Shown here one piece after another: positions 54,545 to 63,708 of a DNA stretch of 64,000 nt. The stretch's first letter is position 1, and the number at the start of each line of letters is the position of its first letter. The DNA is taken from assembly GCF_020025155.1 (NCBI RefSeq), contig NZ_CP073751.1, positions 2,457,167 through 2,521,166 of the forward strand, read 5' to 3'. Made by a program: the position numbers and the translations under genes. This stretch comes from Halopseudomonas nanhaiensis (GTDB lineage: Bacteria > Pseudomonadota > Gammaproteobacteria > Pseudomonadales > Pseudomonadaceae). The notes below the pieces were generated by a model, which had not been told where the DNA came from, ran no database searches, and saw only the letters and a list, made by a program, of their open reading frames with translations.

Positions 54545-54884
54545 GGGAGTCTCTCGAATGACATGCAGCGCGTTATTGTTGGATAGCGAAGAGGCCCGGC
54601 GGGGTCCGGAAGGGGCCGGAGCTTCCGGCTCGTGCAGGTTTGGTCGCATGATCGGGTGCCTAATCTAGAGCAATTCACAGCCTGCTGCCATGGGTGAGCG
54701 TGCCATGCTTGTGACGCTGGGGCCACTCCGTCCCGAATGGCGGAATCGGCAACCTGCAACGTATATATCGGCCGTGGGCTTGCCGGCTTTAATCATCGCC
54801 GGAATCGCCGTCTCGCCCCGCTTCGCTTTGTTCAACATGTGTGTTGTGGCTTATGCTTGGCTGACCAAGGTCCGGATACCACAC
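54545..54884. other. Intergenic region with divergent starts
   Basis: This 340-base gap lies between the porin gene (minus) and the PAS/GAF kinase (plus) and should contain both promoters. An in-frame start at 54690 would extend the kinase by 65 residues through poorly conserved text, so I do not count this part as coding. No repeat or RNA gene is seen. Confidence 0.6.
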
Positions 54885-57851
54885 ATGACGAGCGTCGACT
54901 CCAGCGCGCCAGACCACCCGCACTTTTACTCGTTCCTGCGAGGCGGGGGGGAAACCGGCGAGCTCATTCGCCGCCATGACTGGTCTGCCACGGATCTCGG
55001 CCCGCTCGAGACCTGGCCGCAATGCCTGCGCACAGTGACCGGCGTGGTCCTGCTGTCGCCGGTCCCCATGGTGCTTCTATGGGGCGCGCACGGGATCATG
55101 ATCTACAACGATGCCTATTCCCGGGTTGCCGGCGCACGGCATCCGGAGCTGCTCGGCTCCGAGGTGCGCAAGGGCTGGCCAGAGATCGCCGACTTCAATG
55201 ACACGGTCATGCGCGCCTGCCTCGCTGGCGATACGCTGTCCTATCGCGATCAGCCGTTCACGCTGCTGCGCGATGGCGGCGCCGAGGAGGTCTGGCTGAA
55301 CCTCGACTATTCCCCTGTACTGGGCGAGTACGGCGAGCCGGCAGGCGTCATTGCCGTAGTGGTCGAGACCACTGACAGCGTCAATACCCGGGCGCGGCTG
55401 CAGTTTGAAAGCTCGCGGCTGGAGCGTCTGTTCGCGCAGGCGCCGAGCCTGATGGCGATGCTAAGCGGCCCTGACCACGTATTCGAACTCGCCAATCCAG
55501 CGTACCGACAGTTCGTCGGAGAACGGCCACTGGTCGGCCTGCCGATGCGCGAGGCGCTGCCCGAGATCGTCCGCCAGGGGTTCGTTGATCGACTCGACGA
55601 GGTCTACCGCAGCGGTCAGGCCTACGCCAGCACCTCCGCTGTGGAACTCCTCCGAGGGCCCGACCGGACACACGAGACGCGGGTGGTCGATTTCGTCTTT
55701 CAGCCGATTGCGCAAAGCGATGACGAGGTCAGTGGCATCTTCATCGCCGGGTACGATGTCACCGAACGGGCACACGCGGAAGAGCGCGCACGGTTTCTGG
55801 ACAGCCTGGGCAAGGCTACGGCCAACCGGGTTGATGCCGATTCCGTACTGGAAATCACCACCACCATGCTCGGCAGCCATATGGGCGTAGCGCTGTGCGC
55901 CTACGCCGACATGGATCCCGACGAAGACGGCTTCACCATCCGCGGCAACTGGGCCAAACCGGGCGCGAGCGGCATCATCGGACACTACAATCTGGCGGAC
56001 TTCGGTGAACTGGCAGTGCGCAACCTCAGTTCCGGCAAGCCTCTGGTGCTGGATGACGTGCGCGCACAGCTGCCTGCCGAAGAAGCCGACACCTTTCTCG
56101 GCCTGGGCCTTGCCGCGACCGTATGCCTGCCGCTGGTCAAGCAAGGTCGGCTCACGGCGCTGATGGCGGTGCACGACGACAAACCCCACCTATGGACCGC
56201 CAGCGAAATGGCGCTGGTCACCGAGGTAATCGAACGCTCCTGGGCGCACATCGAGCGGGTCCGTGCCGAGACGGAAATGCGTCTTGCCGAGCAGCGCTTT
56301 CGCGAAGCGCTGGAAACCGAGGTGGCTGAACGCACCGCCGCGCTGGCCCAGAGCCAGGCGCATATCCGTGCGGTCTCGGAAACCACGCACATGTATCAGG
56401 GATTGATCGCGCCAGACGGACGCCTGTTGTACATGAACTCCACCGCGTTAAGCGGAATCGGCGCGCGCGCCGAGGAGGTGACTGGCCTGCTGTTCTGGGA
56501 CACCCCCTGGTTCACAGCCACGCCGGGAGTGCCTGAGCAGGTTCGCGAGGCAGTCGGAGAGGTTGCAGCTGGCAATGTTGTCAGTCTCGACATGACAGTG
56601 AATCTGCCGACCGGTGTACGCTCGTTCGACTTCGCCATGCGTCCGGTACTGGGCGAAGCAGGCGAAGTGGTTGCGATCGTTCTCGAGGCAGTGGAAATCA
56701 CCGCTCGCAAGCGTGCCGAGCAGGCGCTGCAGCACGCACAGAAAATGGAAGCGCTGGGCAACCTCACCGGCGGCATTGCGCACGATTTCAACAATCTTCT
56801 GATGGCGATTCAGGGCAGCCTGGAATTGCTGCGCAAGCGCATGCCGGACGACCCCTCGCTGGTACGCCTGGTCAATAACGCACGATCCGGCGTCGAGCGC
56901 GGTGCCGCGCTGACCTCGCGCATGCTGAGCTTCGCCCGCAAACAGGATCTGCGCTCCGAACACGTCGACCTGCGGACTCTGGTCGCCGGCATGGCAGAGC
57001 TGCTCGAGCGCTCGCTCGGCGCAATGGTTACCATCGAAACGCACTTTGCCGAGCGCCTGCCGCTAGTCGAGACCGACCCCAACCAGCTTGAGTCCGCTCT
57101 GCTCAATCTCGCCCTGAATGCGCGCGATGCAATGGGGGGCAAGGGCCGGATCTGCATCACGGCGCGCGAGACGATCGTCGACGATGTTACCGATACGCTT
57201 CCCGGCGGGCGCTACGTCTGCCTGGACGTCCGGGACGAAGGTGAAGGCATGGATGATGCCACGCTCAAGCGCGCCACCGAGCCGTTCTTTACCACCAAGG
57301 GCATCGGCAAGGGCACCGGCCTGGGCCTTTCGATGGTGCATGGCTTCGCTGAACAGTCACGGGGGCAACTGGTTCTCGGCAGCGAGCCCGGGAAAGGAAC
57401 GGTAGCGTCGCTTTGGCTGCCGGCCCTGGATGTCCAGGCCGAGTACCAACCCCGCCCCGCAACCCCCGCCGAACCGGTACCGCAGGTTGCGCCGCTGACG
57501 GTCCTCACCGTTGACGATGATCATCTGGTGCTGATGAGCACTGCCGACATGCTGCGAGAGCAGGAGCATCAGGTGCTGATGGCCCGGTCAGCGCGGGAGG
57601 CGCTGGTGTTGCTCAAGCATATCCGTGTGGACCTGGTGATCACCGATCATGCCATGCCGCATATGACCGGCCTGCAGCTGGTGGCCGAGATCCGGCGCAA
57701 TTACCCGGGCGTTGCCATCATTCTTGCCTCCGGATACGCCGAACTCGCTGCAGCCAGGGAGATCGGATTGACGCGTCTGTCCAAGCCGTTCACCCAGGCT
57801 CAGCTCGACAGAGCGATCTGGCACGCAACCCGAGCTTCCAGCTCACCCTGA
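54885..57851 (+). CDS. Large PAS/GAF hybrid histidine kinase with receiver
   Basis: Cytoplasmic kinase of 988 residues from the ATG at 54885, with no membrane segment. In order: two PAS-like domains (about residues 40-170 and 175-300), a GAF domain (about 305-460), a short coiled coil, a third PAS (about 480-610), HisKA with H633 ([14 protein letters not shown]), an ATPase ([17 protein letters not shown]) and a receiver with D921 (VITDHAMPH). It belongs to the same HisKA type as the LOV kinase. No output regulator is adjacent. An earlier in-frame start at 54690 is possible. It is divergent from the porin operon, so the two might be linked, but this is unproven. Confidence 0.87.
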   Translation: MTSVDSSAPDHPHFYSFLRGGGETGELIRRHDWSATDLGPLETWPQCLRTVTGVVLLSPVPMVLLWGAHGIMIYNDAYSRVAGARHPELLGSEVRKGWPEIADFNDTVMRACLAGDTLSYRDQPFTLLRDGGAEEVWLNLDYSPVLGEYGEPAGVIAVVVETTDSVNTRARLQFESSRLERLFAQAPSLMAMLSGPDHVFELANPAYRQFVGERPLVGLPMREALPEIVRQGFVDRLDEVYRSGQAYASTSAVELLRGPDRTHETRVVDFVFQPIAQSDDEVSGIFIAGYDVTERAHAEERARFLDSLGKATANRVDADSVLEITTTMLGSHMGVALCAYADMDPDEDGFTIRGNWAKPGASGIIGHYNLADFGELAVRNLSSGKPLVLDDVRAQLPAEEADTFLGLGLAATVCLPLVKQGRLTALMAVHDDKPHLWTASEMALVTEVIERSWAHIERVRAETEMRLAEQRFREALETEVAERTAALAQSQAHIRAVSETTHMYQGLIAPDGRLLYMNSTALSGIGARAEEVTGLLFWDTPWFTATPGVPEQVREAVGEVAAGNVVSLDMTVNLPTGVRSFDFAMRPVLGEAGEVVAIVLEAVEITARKRAEQALQHAQKMEALGNLTGGIAHDFNNLLMAIQGSLELLRKRMPDDPSLVRLVNNARSGVERGAALTSRMLSFARKQDLRSEHVDLRTLVAGMAELLERSLGAMVTIETHFAERLPLVETDPNQLESALLNLALNARDAMGGKGRICITARETIVDDVTDTLPGGRYVCLDVRDEGEGMDDATLKRATEPFFTTKGIGKGTGLGLSMVHGFAEQSRGQLVLGSEPGKGTVASLWLPALDVQAEYQPRPATPAEPVPQVAPLTVLTVDDDHLVLMSTADMLREQEHQVLMARSAREALVLLKHIRVDLVITDHAMPHMTGLQLVAEIRRNYPGVAIILASGYAELAAAREIGLTRLSKPFTQAQLDRAIWHATRASSSP

Positions 57852-57936
57852 GACAATCGAAACTTTTGCCTCGACACCTCCTCGAATAGCATGCGCCTGT
57901 CTGGGTTGCAGCGGCGGCAGCGAATTGGGGGAGCAC

Positions 57937-58698
57937 ATGAGCACATTCACGTCTTTCGATGGCACCAGGATCTTCTACCAGCAGTGGGGCCGCCGCAGCA
58001 GCAGCAGGCCGCCGGTGGTACTGCATCACGGTTACGTTGCCAACGCACGTGCCAACTGGCTCTGGACCGGCATTGTCGGTCGGCTCACCGCCAACGGACA
58101 CAAGGTCATCGCCCTCGATGCGCGCGGTCACGGACGCTCCACGAAACACCATGACCCGGCACGCTATGGCGAGGCAACCATGGCGCAGGATGTATCTGCG
58201 TTGCTGGATCATCTGTCACTGGACCAGGTCGATCTGGTCGGCTATTCGATGGGCGCTACCGTCGCATTGATCGCCGCATCCGAAGATCCGCGGATACGGC
58301 GCCTGGCTGTCGGTGGGATCGGCGCGCATACAACGCGCCTGGGACGCGGTCGAAAGAATGGTTTCGGAAGCAGACTGGCCAAGGCGATGCTCGCGCCCAG
58401 CGTCTTTTCGGTACGCGATCCGATGCTTGCCGGTTTCCGGATAATGGCCGATGCGCTATGGGCTGATCGCAAGGCGCTGGCTGCTCAGGCTCTGGCGTTC
58501 CACAACAAGCGCATCGCCTTCGATCGCATCGACTCGCCAACGTTGATCATTGCCGGGAACGACGATCCATTTGCCCATCAGCCTGAGGTACTCCAGCGAG
58601 CCATCGAGGGCGCGCGGCTTCAGCTCATGCCGGGCAACCATACCAACATTCTGACCAAGCCCGCCTTCAGGGAGGCGCTGGTGGCGTTCCTCCGCTGA
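57937..58698 (+). CDS. Alpha/beta hydrolase (Ser nucleophile)
   Basis: Protein of 253 residues with the alpha/beta-hydrolase fold. The oxyanion region is VVLHHGYVANARANW, and nucleophile S104 is in GYSMGA. A likely acid is the Asp in IIAGNDDPF and the His is in MPGNHTNIL. The substrate is unknown (esterase, lactonase or peroxidase are common in the fold). The ATG at 57937 follows GGGGGAG. Confidence 0.85.
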   Translation: MSTFTSFDGTRIFYQQWGRRSSSRPPVVLHHGYVANARANWLWTGIVGRLTANGHKVIALDARGHGRSTKHHDPARYGEATMAQDVSALLDHLSLDQVDLVGYSMGATVALIAASEDPRIRRLAVGGIGAHTTRLGRGRKNGFGSRLAKAMLAPSVFSVRDPMLAGFRIMADALWADRKALAAQALAFHNKRIAFDRIDSPTLIIAGNDDPFAHQPEVLQRAIEGARLQLMPGNHTNILTKPAFREALVAFLR

Positions 58699-58815
58699 CC
58701 GAGCCGCATGCACTGTCATGCCAGCACGCCGAATCCATCGAACGGATCGTAAGGTTGAACACTGCCCGCGTTGTCGAGTCCACATGAACATCTGAAGCAA
58801 CCCCGGGAGCAGGAA

Positions 58816-59649
58816 ATGCGCAGCGAGACCGCGAATGTAAAGGGCGTCACCATGCGCTGGCTCGAGCAGGGTGAGGGGCTGCCGGTCGTGCTGTTGCATG
58901 GTATCCCTACCTCGCCCACCCTCTGGCGTCATGTCATGCCGAAGCTCGAGGGTGTGCGGTGTCTGGCGTTCGAAATGATCGGCTATGGCGAGTCGATTCC
59001 CGCCGGTGTCGGGCAGGATCTGTCTATTTCCCACCAGGCCGAGTACCTCGCGCAGTGGATGGATCACCTGGATATCAGCGGTGCGTTGCTGGTCGGGCAC
59101 GACCTTGGCGGTGGCGTGGCACAGATTACCGCGGTGCGACGTCCCGACCTGTGCGCCGGGCTGCTGCTTACCAACGCGATCGGTTACGACTCCTGGCCCA
59201 TCCCCAGCGTCAAGGCACTGAGCGCAGGCGGACCGATCATCAGTCATCTCCCCGGCGCAGCCGGCAAGCAGATCCTGCGGCTGCTGATGATTCGCGGCCA
59301 TGACGACAAGGCCATGGCCGCAGAATCGCTGGCACAGCATTGGCAGCCCTACGCCAGACATGGCGGCGCCGCCAGCCTGATCCGACAGGTCGAGGCACTC
59401 GACGTACACGACACGCTGGCCATCCAGGACGCGCTGCCAGGACTGGCGATACCAGCCCGCGTTGTATGGGGCGCCGCAGACCCGTTTCAGAAGATCGAAT
59501 ACGGCGAGCGCTTCGCCCGCGATCTCGGAGCGCCACTGCACCGGATTGATGGCGGGCTGCATTTCACGCCAGAGGACCACCCTGACGTGCTTGCCGAGCA
59601 GATCTTGGCATTGGCCGAAGAAGTGCGGCATGCTGCTGCGCCGCTCTGA
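58816..59649 (+). CDS. Alpha/beta hydrolase with Asp nucleophile (dehalogenase/epoxide hydrolase type)
   Basis: Protein of 277 residues. The nucleophile elbow reads VGHDLGGG, so D96 replaces the usual Ser. Asp nucleophiles are typical of haloalkane dehalogenases, fluoroacetate dehalogenases and epoxide hydrolases. Other features are HGIPTSPTLWRHVMPKL, the acid in WGAADPFQ, and His in GLHFTPEDHPD. The exact substrate cannot be assigned. GGGAGCAGG precedes the ATG at 58816; a TTG or ATG further up is less likely. Confidence 0.83.
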   Translation: MRSETANVKGVTMRWLEQGEGLPVVLLHGIPTSPTLWRHVMPKLEGVRCLAFEMIGYGESIPAGVGQDLSISHQAEYLAQWMDHLDISGALLVGHDLGGGVAQITAVRRPDLCAGLLLTNAIGYDSWPIPSVKALSAGGPIISHLPGAAGKQILRLLMIRGHDDKAMAAESLAQHWQPYARHGGAASLIRQVEALDVHDTLAIQDALPGLAIPARVVWGAADPFQKIEYGERFARDLGAPLHRIDGGLHFTPEDHPDVLAEQILALAEEVRHAAAPL

Positions 59650-59692
59650 AGTCTGGCGGCAACCCGATTACAACCTGCGACTGAAGCGAGAC

Positions 59693-60847
59693 ATGACGCC
59701 CATCTTCCGTACCCGCACGCCCTTCCACCGCTGCAGCCACGGATCGCGTTACGTTCGCGGCTATGGCTGGCACCTGCTCTGGTTGCTGTCGCTCGTATTG
59801 ATGGTCGGCTGCGGGACCCGCCCCGCGCAGGGACCGGCCTACCAGCCAGACGAGGTGCGCGCACGTATCGTCCGCCTGATTCCCAGCGAAATTCCGGACC
59901 GTCAGGGCTGGGCGGCAGACATCTTTACCGCCTTCTCCACACTGGATATCGAGCCCTCGACGCGCAATATCTGTTCGGTGCTGGCAGTGACGCAGCAGGA
60001 ATCCACGTTTCAGGTGGCGCCGCCGGTGCCGGGTCTGTCCAGGATCGCCCGGGAGGAAATCGACCGCCGGGCAGCGCGGCTGTATGTGCCGAAATTCGTG
60101 GTCAACGCAGCGCTGAATCTCAAGTCGCCCAATGGCAAGACCTATACGGAGCGGCTGGCCCGTGTGCGCACGGAGAAGGAGCTCAATGCAATTTTCGACG
60201 ACTTCATCGGCATGGTACCGCTTGGCCGGCAACTGTTCGCCGGGCTAAATCCGGTGCAGACTGGCGGACCGATGCAGGTCAGCATCCCCTTCGCCGAGTC
60301 ATACCGCAGCAAGTATCCCTACTCGATCGACACGTCGATTCGCGAAGAGGTCTTCAGCCGCCGAGGTGGGATGTTCTTTGGCATCGCGCACCTGCTGGAC
60401 TATCCGGTCAACTATGACCGGCCGGTGTTCCGCTATGCGGACTTCAATGCCGGCTGGTACGCCAGCCGCAACGCGGCTTTTCAGCATGCCGTCACGCATG
60501 CCACGGGCATCAAGCTGGCGCTGGACGGTGACCTGATCATCCACGGCAGCCGCGAGGCAGGCGCTACGGAGCGCGCTGTGCGATCGCTGGCCAGTCAGCT
60601 GGACATGAACGACGGCGCCATTCGCCGCGATCTGGAGCGAGGCGATTCGCTCGAATTCGAGAACACCCGTCTGTACAAGCGACTCTACGAATACGCCGAC
60701 AGGATGGAGGGCAGACCCCTGGCACGCGCCATGATCCCCACCATCAGGCTGGAGAGTCCGAAAATTACCCGTGAGCTGACGACCGCCTGGTTCGCCAATC
60801 GGGTCGATGAACGCCGCAAGCGCTGCGAGGCGCGCGCTGGCGGTTGA
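59693..60847 (+). CDS. DUF1615 lipoprotein
   Basis: Protein of 384 residues with an N-terminal hydrophobic stretch ending in the lipobox LMVGC (WLLSLVLMVGCG). It carries the DUF1615 core: VRLIPSEIPDRQGWAADIFTAF, SVLAVTQQESTFQVAPPVPGL, and FGIAHLLDYP...RYADFNAGWYASRNAAFQ. The E in QQESTF and the transglycosylase-like surroundings have suggested a peptidoglycan role, but this is unproven. The start at 59693 is supported by GAAGCGAG upstream. It follows the hydrolase by 43 bases. Confidence 0.82.
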   Translation: MTPIFRTRTPFHRCSHGSRYVRGYGWHLLWLLSLVLMVGCGTRPAQGPAYQPDEVRARIVRLIPSEIPDRQGWAADIFTAFSTLDIEPSTRNICSVLAVTQQESTFQVAPPVPGLSRIAREEIDRRAARLYVPKFVVNAALNLKSPNGKTYTERLARVRTEKELNAIFDDFIGMVPLGRQLFAGLNPVQTGGPMQVSIPFAESYRSKYPYSIDTSIREEVFSRRGGMFFGIAHLLDYPVNYDRPVFRYADFNAGWYASRNAAFQHAVTHATGIKLALDGDLIIHGSREAGATERAVRSLASQLDMNDGAIRRDLERGDSLEFENTRLYKRLYEYADRMEGRPLARAMIPTIRLESPKITRELTTAWFANRVDERRKRCEARAGG

Positions 60848-60897
60848 TTGTCCAGTTCAGCGGGGCGGGCGATTTTCAATTCACGGAGTGGTAAAAG

Positions 60898-61503
60898 ATG
60901 TTCGAAATGATCGTCGATGTGGTGTCTCGCGCTGGCTACGCCGGCGTGTTCCTGTTGATGCTGCTGGAGAATATCTTCCCGCCCATACCGTCCGAGTTGA
61001 TCATGCCCCTGGCCGGCTTTGTGGCTGCCAAGGGCGAGCTGAACATCTATGGGGTGGTCGTGGCCGGAACCGCCGGTTCGGTCGCCGGTGCTCTTCCCTG
61101 GTACTACGCAGGTGCACGGCTGGGCAAGGATCGGCTGATGCATTGGACAGGCAGGCATGGGTACTGGCTGACCATGTGCCCGGAGGACATCGAAAAGGCG
61201 AATCAGTGGTTCGGGCGTCACGGCCGCAGTGCAGTGTTTTTCGGCCGGCTCCTGCCTACCATCCGCACACTGATTTCAGTGCCGGCTGGCCTTGCCCGGA
61301 TGCCAATGGCCGGATTCATCGGCTACTCGACCGCCGGCTCGCTGATCTGGACGGCCTTGCTGGCGCTGGCCGGATTCATCCTTGAAGCGCAGTACGAAAA
61401 GGTCGCCGATTATCTCGACCCGGTATCCATAGCCGTAGTGGCAATCATTGCGATGATCTACGTATACCGGCTGGTCCGCCTGCGCTTGGGTCAGCGAAAT
61501 TAG
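60898..61503 (+). CDS. DedA family membrane protein
   Basis: Protein of 201 residues with the DedA/VTT signature: ENIFPPIPSELIMPLAGF and GSVAGALPWYYAGARLG, then a re-entrant region FFGRLLPTIRTLISVPAG. About five helices. Family members flip undecaprenyl phosphate or phospholipids and support membrane homeostasis and drug resistance. It is a stand-alone plus-strand gene 50 bases after the DUF1615 gene. Confidence 0.9.
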   Translation: MFEMIVDVVSRAGYAGVFLLMLLENIFPPIPSELIMPLAGFVAAKGELNIYGVVVAGTAGSVAGALPWYYAGARLGKDRLMHWTGRHGYWLTMCPEDIEKANQWFGRHGRSAVFFGRLLPTIRTLISVPAGLARMPMAGFIGYSTAGSLIWTALLALAGFILEAQYEKVADYLDPVSIAVVAIIAMIYVYRLVRLRLGQRN

Positions 61504-61529
61504 ATCGAGATAGGCACCGCCGCGGGAAT

Positions 61530-62351
61530 TCATACCATCTCCAGCGGCCGCTTGCCGTTGGGCGGCGGAAACGCCGCGTCAATCAACGCCAGGTCTTGTT
61601 CATCGAGTCGGACGGCATCGGCTTCAGCGTTTTGCCGCAGATGCTCGAGACCGACCGCCTTGGGAATGGCGATCACGCCGGGCTGGCGTAGCGCCCACGC
61701 CAGGGCGACCTGCGCGGTAGAGACCGCGTGCCGCTCGGCGACCTGCCGTAACGCAGGGTCCGACAGCAGCGCGCCGCCCTGGCCCACCGGACAGTACGCC
61801 ATCAGCGGAATTCCCTGCTGTGCCTGCCAACCAAGCAGGTCATGTTCGATGCCGCGCGCTTCGGGGTTGTACAGCACCTGGTTGGTGGCGCAACGTGAAT
61901 CGTCGAGTTCCGCCAGGTCAGCGACGTCGAAGTTCGAGACGCCCCAACGGAGGATCTTGCCTTGCTCGCGCAGCCGTTCGAAGCCCTCGACGGTATCACT
62001 CAGCGGATACTGGCCGCGCCAGTGCAGCAGGTACAGGTCGATGCAGTCGGTATCCAGGCGACGCAGGCTACGTTCGCAGGCCGTCTGAACGCCCTGCATG
62101 CTGGCATTGTGGGGATACACCTTGCTGACCAGATAGATCTCATCACGGCGACCGCGGATCGCCTCGCCCACCACATCTTCGGAGCCGCCCTCGCCATACA
62201 TCTCGGCGGTGTCGATCAGCGTCAGACCGAGATCCAGCCCGGAGCGCAGCGCGCGGACCTCCGCCTGCCTCTGGTCTGCCCGTTCACCCATCCGCCAGGT
62301 CCCCTGGCCGATGCGCGGTACCCTCTTCCCGCCCAGTTCGATCGTCTGCAT
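61530..62351 (-). CDS. Aldo/keto reductase
   Basis: TIM-barrel oxidoreductase of 273 residues using NADPH. The catalytic tetrad is visible: D and Y in DTAEMYGEGGSEDVVG, K in YLVSKVYPHN, and H in YLLHWRG. The C-terminal cofactor loop is IAIPKAVGLEHLRQNAEA. Substrate unknown. I chose the ATG at 62351 because it starts on the conserved strand IELGGKRVPRIGQGTW; the 87-codon upstream extension is Arg/Pro-rich and overlaps the next gene's region. Confidence 0.88.
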   Translation of the reverse strand: MQTIELGGKRVPRIGQGTWRMGERADQRQAEVRALRSGLDLGLTLIDTAEMYGEGGSEDVVGEAIRGRRDEIYLVSKVYPHNASMQGVQTACERSLRRLDTDCIDLYLLHWRGQYPLSDTVEGFERLREQGKILRWGVSNFDVADLAELDDSRCATNQVLYNPEARGIEHDLLGWQAQQGIPLMAYCPVGQGGALLSDPALRQVAERHAVSTAQVALAWALRQPGVIAIPKAVGLEHLRQNAEADAVRLDEQDLALIDAAFPPPNGKRPLEMV

Positions 62352-62418
62352 GATTGCCTTCCGCTGCGGTAATGGAGCTCTGACAGCATGTCGGCAATGG
62401 CGGTTCAGTTGGCTCGCC

Positions 62419-63498
62419 TCAGGCCATGATCTGACGCAGTCCGGAACGCTCGACGATATCCACCAGGCGATCGAAGTCGACATTGGCACCGGAGTTGATC
62501 GCTGCCAGCACCGCCCCTCTGCAGTTCTCGCGTGCGACAAAGTGCTTGAGCCCCGCCACCGCCAGCGCGCCGGACGGCTCGACGATCGAGCGGGTGTCCT
62601 CGAAAATGTCACGGATCGCGGTGCAGAGGTCGGCGGTACTCACGGTGATGACCTCATCCACGCAGCGTCTACACAGCTCGAAGTTGAAGGCGCCAACCTG
62701 CGCCACGGCAACACCGTCGGCGAAGCGACCGACCTCCCCCAACACGACCCGCTCCCCGGCAGCCAGCGCCGCCTGAAGGCAATTGGAATCCTCGGGCTCC
62801 ACACCGATGACACGGACATCAGGACGCAGATACTTGATGTACGCGCCGACACCGGCGATCAGACCGCCGCCGCCCACCGGCACGAAAACCGCATCCAGCT
62901 GACCCGGACACTGCCGCAGCAGCTCCATGCCTACCGTCCCCTGACCCGCGATCACATCGGGGTCGTCATAGGGCGGGATGAATTCGAGTTGCAATGCCCC
63001 TGCCAACTCCAGCGCGTGCCGCAATGCCTCGGCGAAGGAGTCCCCGTACAGGATTACCTGAGCGCCTCGGGCGCGAACGCCGTCGACCTTGATCTGCGCC
63101 GTCGCGGTCGGCATGACGATCCGTGCCTGAATGCCCAGGTACTGGGCCGCCAGGGCCAGGCCCTGTGCGTGATTACCTGCAGAGGCTGCCACCACGCCTC
63201 GGCTGCGCGCCGAACGGTTCAGCCGCACCACCCGGCTATACGCGCCGCGGATCTTGAATGAGAACACCGTTTGAAGGTCTTCGCGCTTGAGCAGCACCTG
63301 ATTACCAAAGCGTGACGACAACCGGGCGGCCGGCTGCAGCGGGGTTTCGATGGCAACGTCGTACACCGGTGCGGCAAGAATGCGCGCAACGCAGGCCTTG
63401 ATCAGATCGTCCGGCGGCGGCGATGATGCGCGAGGCACCGACGCGAATGGCGGAGGCTGGTCCGGTTCCTGTGTGACAAGGGATGCGGGGGACTGCAT
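62419..63498 (-). CDS. ilvA: Threonine dehydratase, short form without ACT domains
   Basis: PLP enzyme of 359 residues that deaminates threonine to 2-oxobutanoate, the first step to isoleucine. The PLP lysine is in FSFKIRGAYSR, and the phosphate loop is FVPVGGGGLIAGVGAY. The standard IlvA is about 500 residues with a C-terminal regulatory ACT region; this one stops just after the catalytic domain (AINSGANVDFDRLVDIVERSG). So it may lack isoleucine feedback, like the catabolic or ilvA2 type. An N-terminal extension of about 30 residues is Pro-rich. An attenuator-like leader (63541-63645) precedes it, which points to amino-acid control. Confidence 0.9.
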   Translation of the reverse strand: MQSPASLVTQEPDQPPPFASVPRASSPPPDDLIKACVARILAAPVYDVAIETPLQPAARLSSRFGNQVLLKREDLQTVFSFKIRGAYSRVVRLNRSARSRGVVAASAGNHAQGLALAAQYLGIQARIVMPTATAQIKVDGVRARGAQVILYGDSFAEALRHALELAGALQLEFIPPYDDPDVIAGQGTVGMELLRQCPGQLDAVFVPVGGGGLIAGVGAYIKYLRPDVRVIGVEPEDSNCLQAALAAGERVVLGEVGRFADGVAVAQVGAFNFELCRRCVDEVITVSTADLCTAIRDIFEDTRSIVEPSGALAVAGLKHFVARENCRGAVLAAINSGANVDFDRLVDIVERSGLRQIMA

Positions 63499-63542
63499 GT
63501 TCGGCTCTCCTGGCTCGTTGGGTGCCTGGGAGACGAATCATG

Positions 63543-63568
63543 AAAAAACCCGCCTTCCAGGCGGGTTT
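63543..63568 (-). terminator. Leader terminator (attenuator) of the threonine dehydratase gene
   Basis: On the minus strand AAACCCGCCT (63568-63559) pairs with AGGCGGGTTT (63555-63546) around the loop GGA and runs directly into a T-tract (63548-63543). It lies 45 bases before the ilvA start codon, after the leader peptide. Confidence 0.85.
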
Positions 63569-63579
63569 GGGGACGTAGG

Positions 63580-63645
63580 CTAACCCGCCAAAGCTCCAAT
63601 GGCGGTCATAATCATGGTTGCGTGCAACGACGTCGGGTTAGTCAT
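63580..63645 (-). CDS. Leader peptide of the threonine dehydratase attenuator
   Basis: A 21-codon frame (ATG at 63645, TAG at 63582-63580) contains four Thr codons (positions 2, 5, 10 and 14), two Ile codons (positions 12 and 16) and Met and Ala residues. Four mutually complementary segments overlap it. Segment 1 is CTAACCCG (63641-63634, codons 2-4). Segment 2 is CGGGTTAG (63587-63580, at the stop). Segment 3 is AACCCGCC and segment 4 is GGCGGGTT (the terminator). Pairings 1:2, 2:3 and 3:4 are all possible. This is the classical attenuation layout, likely sensing charged tRNA-Thr and/or tRNA-Ile. No leader is known to me for this gene. Confidence 0.7.
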   Translation of the reverse strand: MTNPTSLHATMIMTAIGALAG

Positions 63646-63708
63646 GAGCCTGACCTTACGGCCGCAGCCCCCGGCGCGTCAAGCGCCGGCTACTGCAGGA
63701 GTACATGC

